Below, piece after piece: positions 58,834 through 63,510 of a stretch of DNA of 63,510 bases. The stretch's first letter is position 1. Each line of letters opens with the position of its first letter. The notes under the pieces were generated by a model. It made no database searches and was not told the origin of the DNA. It saw only the letters and a program-made list of their open reading frames with translations. Both the position numbers and the translations under genes were made by a program. The stretch covers positions 3,632-67,141 of the forward strand of contig NZ_LLXZ01000176.1 of NCBI RefSeq assembly GCF_001440395.1. Reading direction: 5' to 3'. This DNA is from Bradyrhizobium jicamae. GTDB taxonomy: Bacteria; Pseudomonadota; Alphaproteobacteria; Rhizobiales; Xanthobacteraceae.

Positions 58834-60702
58834 TTATTCCACCTCGATGCGAATTGGCCGGACGTGCCTGGTATGTCTGATCTGGCTGTGGTCGAACGCG
58901 GCAACCCGCATGAAGACGCCGCTTCTGATCGGCACGTCGAATTGACTTGTGGTGTCGAGCCGGCGCTTCACCTCGAGCGCCCAATGGCCTGAGGCCCAGC
59001 GGGCCGCGGATCTGATGTCGGCGCGGTCGCCTAAAAATTCGCCGTTCAGGATGACGCCCGGGATCACGGTCCCCGTCGGGATGCGGGCGTCGACGCTGAT
59101 TGAATAGGGCACCGAATCCTGCTCGGTCATGAACCAGCGTGCGCCGTCGCTCTCGCCATGATTGGGGTCGAGGTCAATGTCACCCATCGCGGCGGTCGTG
59201 TCGGCGATTGCCTTGGGCAGGCGCAGCGGGGCGATCAGGCGGCTGCGGCGCGGACCGCCGGCGGTGTCGGCTTCGACGGTGAAATTGTCGCGGTAGTTTG
59301 CCGTTCCCGGGTCCGGCGCGAAGCCGCCTTTGTAGGGAACGATATTCGCCGCCTGCATCGGGGTCGGCTCGACAGGCGGTCCGAAATGGGCATCGTCCAT
59401 CCATCCGCTGGCGCCGCCGCTCGTAGCCTTCCATTGCCATACGTCGGCATAGCCGGACGCCGTGTAATGCAGGCCGCGGCCGCTCATGGTGGCGGGCGCG
59501 CCGGCGACCGGCTGCGGCCCGGGATGAAAGGTTCGGCCGCCCGCCAGCGTGACATCCGACGTGGTCAGCAGCACCGAAAACTTGTCTTCGTTGTACTGAT
59601 GCTCGTCGCCGATCTGAAAGCCGGAATGCAGCAGATGCCAGCCATCGCCATGCTTGACGAGCGGCAGATGCTTCAGCGAGCGCGTCGAATCTTCCCAGGT
59701 AAAGAGGAAATAGGCATAGGTGCCGTCATGCACCGCGCGGATCTCGATTCTGGTTTCGCCCTTGCCGTCGAAATTTCCGCCTTCTCCGGTCAACAGCGAG
59801 AATGGCTTGACGCCGCGCCAGGCGCGATCGGACGTGTCGCCGTCGAGGGTCGGTGCATCAGCGGGATTGATGCGGCGGATGTGCACGCCATCCACCGCCA
59901 GCCGATCGGTCGCGACGAGCAACGAAGCGCCGGTGATGGCAGCGGCGACCGCGACGACGAACGCGTTGGCCTGCAGTGTCGGATTTCGCGATCTCGGCGT
60001 TCGCGGCGCCGGATCACTCGTTTGATCGCGTCGCGCGTCGGCTCGCGGCGCCAATGGATGGGATGAAACCTCGGGCGGCGCGTCCGCCTTTTCGGATTCC
60101 GGCAAGCGCGCCGATTGCTCGGCCAGCATCCCCAGGAGCTCGACGGCATCGAGCCGCGGCGGCGGCGCAGGCAGCGGGGCAGGACGAAAGATGCGCAGCA
60201 GTTGTGAAACGCCGCCGCTCATGTACTGGGTCAGGACATGAAGGGCGACAAAGGCGAGGATCACCCAGGTCCCCACCCAATGCAGCATCGCCACGTCGTA
60301 GCCGGAGTAGAAACCGAAATAGAGCAGGCCGCCGCTGACCAGAAGTCCGGCCATCGTGACGAAGAAAATCCAGTACATCAGGGCGATCACGGCGCTCAAC
60401 CTGGCCTGCCCGCGACCAAACAGGCCGCGCAGCCGAACCCTGTCGAGCTGAACGCGGCGCCCGAGGCCGGAGCGGACCATGTAGACGATGTAGCCAATTG
60501 CCACGGCGACCAGGACGACGGCCGCCTGCATATGGGCGATCCATACGCTGTCGCGCGGCAGCACGGCATCGAACCAGTTGATCCAGGTCCGGTCGGGCGT
60601 TTCCGTCGCAATGCGCAGACCGGTGACGAGCGCAACGGCGAATGCTGCCACGAACGTCCAGTGCAGAATAATGGTCCCATAATCCGTCTTACGCTGCCTC
60701 AC
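58834..60702 (-). CDS. Cytochrome b561-like protein fused to ethylbenzene dehydrogenase-type haem-binding domain
   Basis: This 622-aa membrane protein has an N-terminal cytochrome b of four membrane helices with histidines 14, 57, 141 and 155, positioned to hold two b haems. A Pro-rich cytoplasmic linker (about 172-245) and a fifth membrane helix (246-264) follow. The large extracytoplasmic domain (about 270-622) has the EB_dh pattern (PTLDGDTSDRAW near its start, AYFLFTWEDSTRSLKH, WQWKATS, HGESDGARWF), as in the haem subunit of ethylbenzene and DMSO-type dehydrogenases. Together with the adjacent reductase it suggests NADH-to-periplasm electron flow. No molybdoenzyme catalytic subunit is in the window. 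Confidence 0.87.
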   Translation of the reverse strand: MRQRKTDYGTIILHWTFVAAFAVALVTGLRIATETPDRTWINWFDAVLPRDSVWIAHMQAAVVLVAVAIGYIVYMVRSGLGRRVQLDRVRLRGLFGRGQARLSAVIALMYWIFFVTMAGLLVSGGLLYFGFYSGYDVAMLHWVGTWVILAFVALHVLTQYMSGGVSQLLRIFRPAPLPAPPPRLDAVELLGMLAEQSARLPESEKADAPPEVSSHPLAPRADARRDQTSDPAPRTPRSRNPTLQANAFVVAVAAAITGASLLVATDRLAVDGVHIRRINPADAPTLDGDTSDRAWRGVKPFSLLTGEGGNFDGKGETRIEIRAVHDGTYAYFLFTWEDSTRSLKHLPLVKHGDGWHLLHSGFQIGDEHQYNEDKFSVLLTTSDVTLAGGRTFHPGPQPVAGAPATMSGRGLHYTASGYADVWQWKATSGGASGWMDDAHFGPPVEPTPMQAANIVPYKGGFAPDPGTANYRDNFTVEADTAGGPRRSRLIAPLRLPKAIADTTAAMGDIDLDPNHGESDGARWFMTEQDSVPYSISVDARIPTGTVIPGVILNGEFLGDRADIRSAARWASGHWALEVKRRLDTTSQFDVPIRSGVFMRVAAFDHSQIRHTRHVRPIRIEVE

Positions 60703-60913
60703 GCATACGCCCCGCTACTTCACTTCCGGGCAGCGATCGTGGCGCCGAATCCAATCACCCGCCGATGTCGCTGCCATTACCCATGATGGTGCTCAAGCCG
60801 TTGTTGAGACCATCTTCCAAGATCGTTCGTTAGCGGGCATCGGCCGGTGAAGAGCTCTTTTGTGCCCGCCGCGTGAGCCGAACCGGCGAACGCGCTTCTT
60901 GATTTGATCTGTC

Positions 60914-60953
60914 GGCCTCCAGCCTCCCCGGATCATCGGGGGAGCTGGAGGCC
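60914..60953 (-). terminator. Stem-loop, possible terminator
   Basis: GGCCTCCAGC (60914-60923) pairs with GCTGGAGGCC (60944-60953), extended by TCCCC/GGGGA with one bulged C, around GGATCATC. It lies 13 bases after the stop of the gene at 60967. No T-run follows on the minus strand, so termination is uncertain. Confidence 0.45.
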
Positions 60954-60966
60954 GCGCCGCGCGCCG

Positions 60967-62319
60967 CTATCCCCACGTGGAATGTAAATGATGTGCCAAT
61001 TCCGGCATGCCCGATTGGCCAAGGTCTTCGCCCCCGATCGTGACGTCGGCGGCTGCAAGCGTCACCGCTTCGATGCTGATGGTGGGGGCCACGACGTTGC
61101 CGGCGACTTCGGCCGCGTTGCCCTGCATCTGGTTTACAGCCGCCGTGACGAGGGTCGCGTTGCCGGTCTGCAATCCCTTTATTATCGCTTCTATCTCGGC
61201 GCCGAGCATGCTGCCCTGGTGCGCGTCGAAATCGGTGACGCCCTTTTCGAATGCCCTGAGATCGCCGATCAGCGTGGCGACGGCTTCGGCGTCCTGGCTG
61301 CCCGCGAGCTCGATCGCCTGCTTTCCAAGTGAGTTGGACTGCGCAATGAAGTTGGCGACGACCACCGTCTGCACGTCGTTGTCGAGAACATTCGGAGCGG
61401 GTGGGGTGGCATCCGCAAGCGGCGAGAAGCCGCTGACGCCGCCCTGCGTCGCCATGTCAGCCAGCTTGGCGTCGCCCTGAACGATGTCGATGATGTCGAG
61501 GATGTTGTCGGCGCTGGCCTGTGCCGCAATGGGACTGATCGTGGGGTCGTTGATATAGACGAGCTCGAGCTGGAGTTGCTGGACGATCGCGTCGGCGTGG
61601 ACGCCGGTCAGCCCCTCGAACAATTCCGGGCTGGCGGTCATCAGCGCCTGCATGTCGGCTATCACGGCGTTGATGTCATCGGTGATCTCTGCTCGGTTGC
61701 CATCATTGACCCCGCCAAGGATCTGACTGGCCACGTTGTCGAACATCTCGCCGATCTCTGCGAGATTGGGGGGCCCGTCGGCCGCCGGAGGGGCGGCCGG
61801 CGTGGCCGGCGCCGGATTCGCCAGCACGGGATCGGCGCTGACGGCGTTGATCATGCTGAGCTGGCTGACGCGAAGCGTTTGTTCTGCCGCGGCGGCGTTA
61901 CCGGGCGAGCCTGCCACGCTCACTGTGGCGTTGGCCGCCGAAATGGCGCTGGTGAGGTCGGACAGGACCGCCTGAACATGGCCGAGCGCGGCCCCGGAAA
62001 ACTGCCCTGTATTGAGTTCGGCCAGCAGATTGTTCTGCACCGCGGTGAGATTGTTGGTGTGGAGGGCAATGCTGCTACCTCCCTGACCGACGTCGTCGGT
62101 GGCGTTCAGCCGCGGGGCATCCATCGGCTGTCGAGCCATGCCGTTGAAGGTGGCGCTGAGGTCCGAAATGCTCGAGCCGACCGGTCGCGCCATGGTCTGG
62201 TTGGGCGACGGCGTTTCCTCTGGAAGCGTCGGCGACGGAGGAGCGACTGGCGGACTGGCGACGTCATCGATCGGGCGATCGAAATCAACGTCGGGTTGAG
62301 GTCCTTCGAAGCGAGCCAT
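60967..62319 (-). CDS. Cysteine-free acidic protein, probable type I secretion substrate
   Basis: This 450-aa protein has no signal peptide, no cysteine, very few lysines and many Asp, Ala, Asn and Gln residues. The first 60 residues are Pro-rich (PSPTLPEETPSPNQ); most of the rest is predicted helical (SDLTSAISAANATV, ITDDINAVIADMQALMTAS). It ends IGGEDLGQSGMPELAHHLHSTWG, a C-terminus that could be a secretion signal. It is divergent from a type I secretion ABC transporter gene (62768). The layout fits an exported surface or matrix protein; no calcium-binding GGxGxD repeats are seen. Function unknown. AGGGGACC lies upstream of the ATG. Confidence 0.72.
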   Translation of the reverse strand: MARFEGPQPDVDFDRPIDDVASPPVAPPSPTLPEETPSPNQTMARPVGSSISDLSATFNGMARQPMDAPRLNATDDVGQGGSSIALHTNNLTAVQNNLLAELNTGQFSGAALGHVQAVLSDLTSAISAANATVSVAGSPGNAAAAEQTLRVSQLSMINAVSADPVLANPAPATPAAPPAADGPPNLAEIGEMFDNVASQILGGVNDGNRAEITDDINAVIADMQALMTASPELFEGLTGVHADAIVQQLQLELVYINDPTISPIAAQASADNILDIIDIVQGDAKLADMATQGGVSGFSPLADATPPAPNVLDNDVQTVVVANFIAQSNSLGKQAIELAGSQDAEAVATLIGDLRAFEKGVTDFDAHQGSMLGAEIEAIIKGLQTGNATLVTAAVNQMQGNAAEVAGNVVAPTISIEAVTLAAADVTIGGEDLGQSGMPELAHHLHSTWG

Positions 62320-62767
62320 TGTTGGTCCCCTGTCGTCCAGTCGAATTAAAGACGTATGCGCAGGCACTCGCCAGGGAGCAGGATGTGCGCACGGTGAAGG
62401 ATCGTTGAGCTTCGTGGCGTCATTCGGCCGACACGGCGACCAATGAGCGCCGAAGCAAGGTTATAGACGGACGAATCCATGACGCGCATCGCGCCGAAAG
62501 ACGGCGAAGCAGGCGCGCATGAGACGAGGATAAAGCAGCGCTTTCTGCGCCTGATTCGACAGTTCGAGATGTCGGCGCGTCCGTGCCGCAATCCTGTTGG
62601 CCGGCGTGCGCGCCGCAGGGGCGCCGAGAAGCCTTTGCCATCGTTCTACCCACGCACGAACTCGAACTATCGGTGTTCGTCGCATTCTCGCCGAAAAATG
62701 GACCGCATCGCGCGTCAAGGAGACGGGCAGGGAGGCCCGGCGGTTGCGCGGGTCGAAGGGCAGTTCA
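62320..62767. other. Divergent promoter region of the type I secretion pair
   Basis: This 448-base stretch lies between the Cys-free protein and the transporter. A plus-strand frame (62479-63000) runs into the transporter gene in another phase and is not coding. I see no clear promoter boxes or palindromes; AAGGG near 62759 is the likely ribosome-binding site of the transporter. Confidence 0.5.
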
Positions 62768-63510
62768 ATGAGTATCGCTCAGGGTCAGGCACAGGACCGA
62801 GTGCGGGCAGCGCCTGCGCCCCGCGCCGTTTCCGGTCTGTTGTCGAAGCTGGCCGGAGACGATCCCGTCACCAGCGCGCTGCGTGCCAGCGCGCGCCGCA
62901 TGATCGGCGTCGCCGTATTCAGCGGTGTCATCAACATCCTGATGCTGTCGGGCTCACTCTATATGCTGCAGGTCTACGATCGGGTGATTCCGAGCCGTAA
63001 CCTCGCGACCCTGTTCGGCCTGTCGTTGATGGTGCTGTTCGCCTATCTGGTGCAGGGATATTTCGACGCGATGCGGTCGCGGATGCTGAGCCGGATCGCA
63101 ACGCTGTTCGATGCCGGCCTGCAGGGCTCGATCCACTCGGCGCTCGCCACGCTGCCGCTGCGCGGGGTGAAGCCGGTGCTGATGCAGCAGCCGTTGCGCG
63201 ATCTCGATCAGGTGCGCACCTTCATGTCAGGCATGGGACCGACCGCATTCCTGGACATGCCGTGGATTCCGCTGTTTCTGATCGGGCTGTTTCTGTTTCA
63301 CCCGCTGATCGGCTTCACGGCGCTGCTTGGCACCGTAGCCATCATTGCCATGACATTAGTGACCGAACGGATCTCGCGCGGGGCGACCAAGGCGGCGATG
63401 GACATGAACGCGCAGCGGCAGGTGCTGGCGGATGCGACCCAGCGCAACGCGGAAATCGTCCGGGCGCTCGGCATGACGGATCGTTTGACGGCGCGCTGGG
63501 CGCAAGCCAA
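62768..63510 (+). CDS. Type I secretion ABC transporter (PrtD/HasD-like), N-terminal part
   Basis: The gene runs off the window; 247 residues are visible. They show a cytoplasmic N-terminus and the first part of the ABC exporter membrane domain: ARRMIGVAVFSGVINILMLSG, SLYMLQVYDRVIPSRNLATLF (the VYDRVIPS motif of PrtD-type transporters), then PLRDLDQVRTFMSG and FLDMPWIPLFLIGLFLFHPLIGF. The ATPase domain and any membrane fusion protein gene lie beyond 63510. It should export the divergent Cys-free protein, or a homologue. The ATG at 62768 has AAGGG upstream. Confidence 0.9.
   Translation, partial: MSIAQGQAQDRVRAAPAPRAVSGLLSKLAGDDPVTSALRASARRMIGVAVFSGVINILMLSGSLYMLQVYDRVIPSRNLATLFGLSLMVLFAYLVQGYFDAMRSRMLSRIATLFDAGLQGSIHSALATLPLRGVKPVLMQQPLRDLDQVRTFMSGMGPTAFLDMPWIPLFLIGLFLFHPLIGFTALLGTVAIIAMTLVTERISRGATKAAMDMNAQRQVLADATQRNAEIVRALGMTDRLTARWAQA

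Noticed and set aside
62479..63000. A 173-codon plus-strand frame at the right end
   Set aside because: It is out of phase with the transporter, which has clear PrtD-type motifs from 62768. The frame shows only Arg/Ser-rich composition.

Overview
The window looks like a chromosomal segment of a soil or plant-associated alphaproteobacterium, most likely Bradyrhizobium or a close relative. The reasons are high-GC coding throughout, short intergenic palindromic repeats that I associate with that group, an alphaproteobacterial initiator tRNA, and a Wzx/Wzy-type exopolysaccharide locus. The genus is inference; no marker gene settles it. About 62 protein genes and one tRNA are supported. I see no insertion sequence, prophage, rRNA or CRISPR array.

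Left part (1-30,570): a patchwork of small catabolic and regulatory units. They include a PhyH-type oxygenase with a GntR regulator; an ECF41-like sigma factor facing a carboxymuconolactone decarboxylase-like (AhpD-type) gene, with matching sigma-type promoter motifs in both directions; an adenylate cyclase; two tandem alpha/beta hydrolases; an alkyl-DNA repair protein; a serine hydrolase / metallo-beta-lactamase-fold / enoyl-CoA hydratase operon; a GST, FAA hydrolase and second MBL protein; an oxidoreductase pair; CvpA; and a GMC oxidoreductase. After tRNA-fMet comes a TetR-controlled sugar-type pair (TIM barrel plus Gfo/Idh/MocA) with a perfect 20-bp palindrome in the shared promoter region. 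Next is an HxlR-controlled four-gene operon (DsbA-like isomerase, acyl-CoA synthetase, Phe-type SDR, LivK-like binding protein), with an inverted repeat exactly between its -35 and -10. AraC and PAS genes follow.

Centre (30,571-54,441): a large exopolysaccharide locus. Minus-strand genes encode the OPX export protein, an outer-membrane barrel, a Wzc-like co-polymerase/tyrosine kinase, a Wzy-like polymerase, glycosyltransferases, two acyltransferases, a Wzx flippase and a GT26 enzyme, many joined by ATGA overlaps. Plus-strand genes encode the initiating sugar transferase, GDP-mannose synthesis, an FkbM methyltransferase, UDP-glucose dehydrogenase and UDP-glucuronate epimerase. A Tat-exported, divergent GH10 protein sits inside the locus. 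Together these would make, decorate, polymerise and export an acidic mannose- and uronate-containing polymer.

Right part (54,442-63,510): an adenylate cyclase-like protein missing a metal Asp, a zinc-ribbon MBL protein, a GST-like protein, a predicted transmembrane redox pair (2Fe-2S/FAD/NAD reductase plus cytochrome b fused to an ethylbenzene-dehydrogenase-type haem domain), and a Cys-free acidic protein divergent from a type I secretion ABC transporter that runs off the window end.
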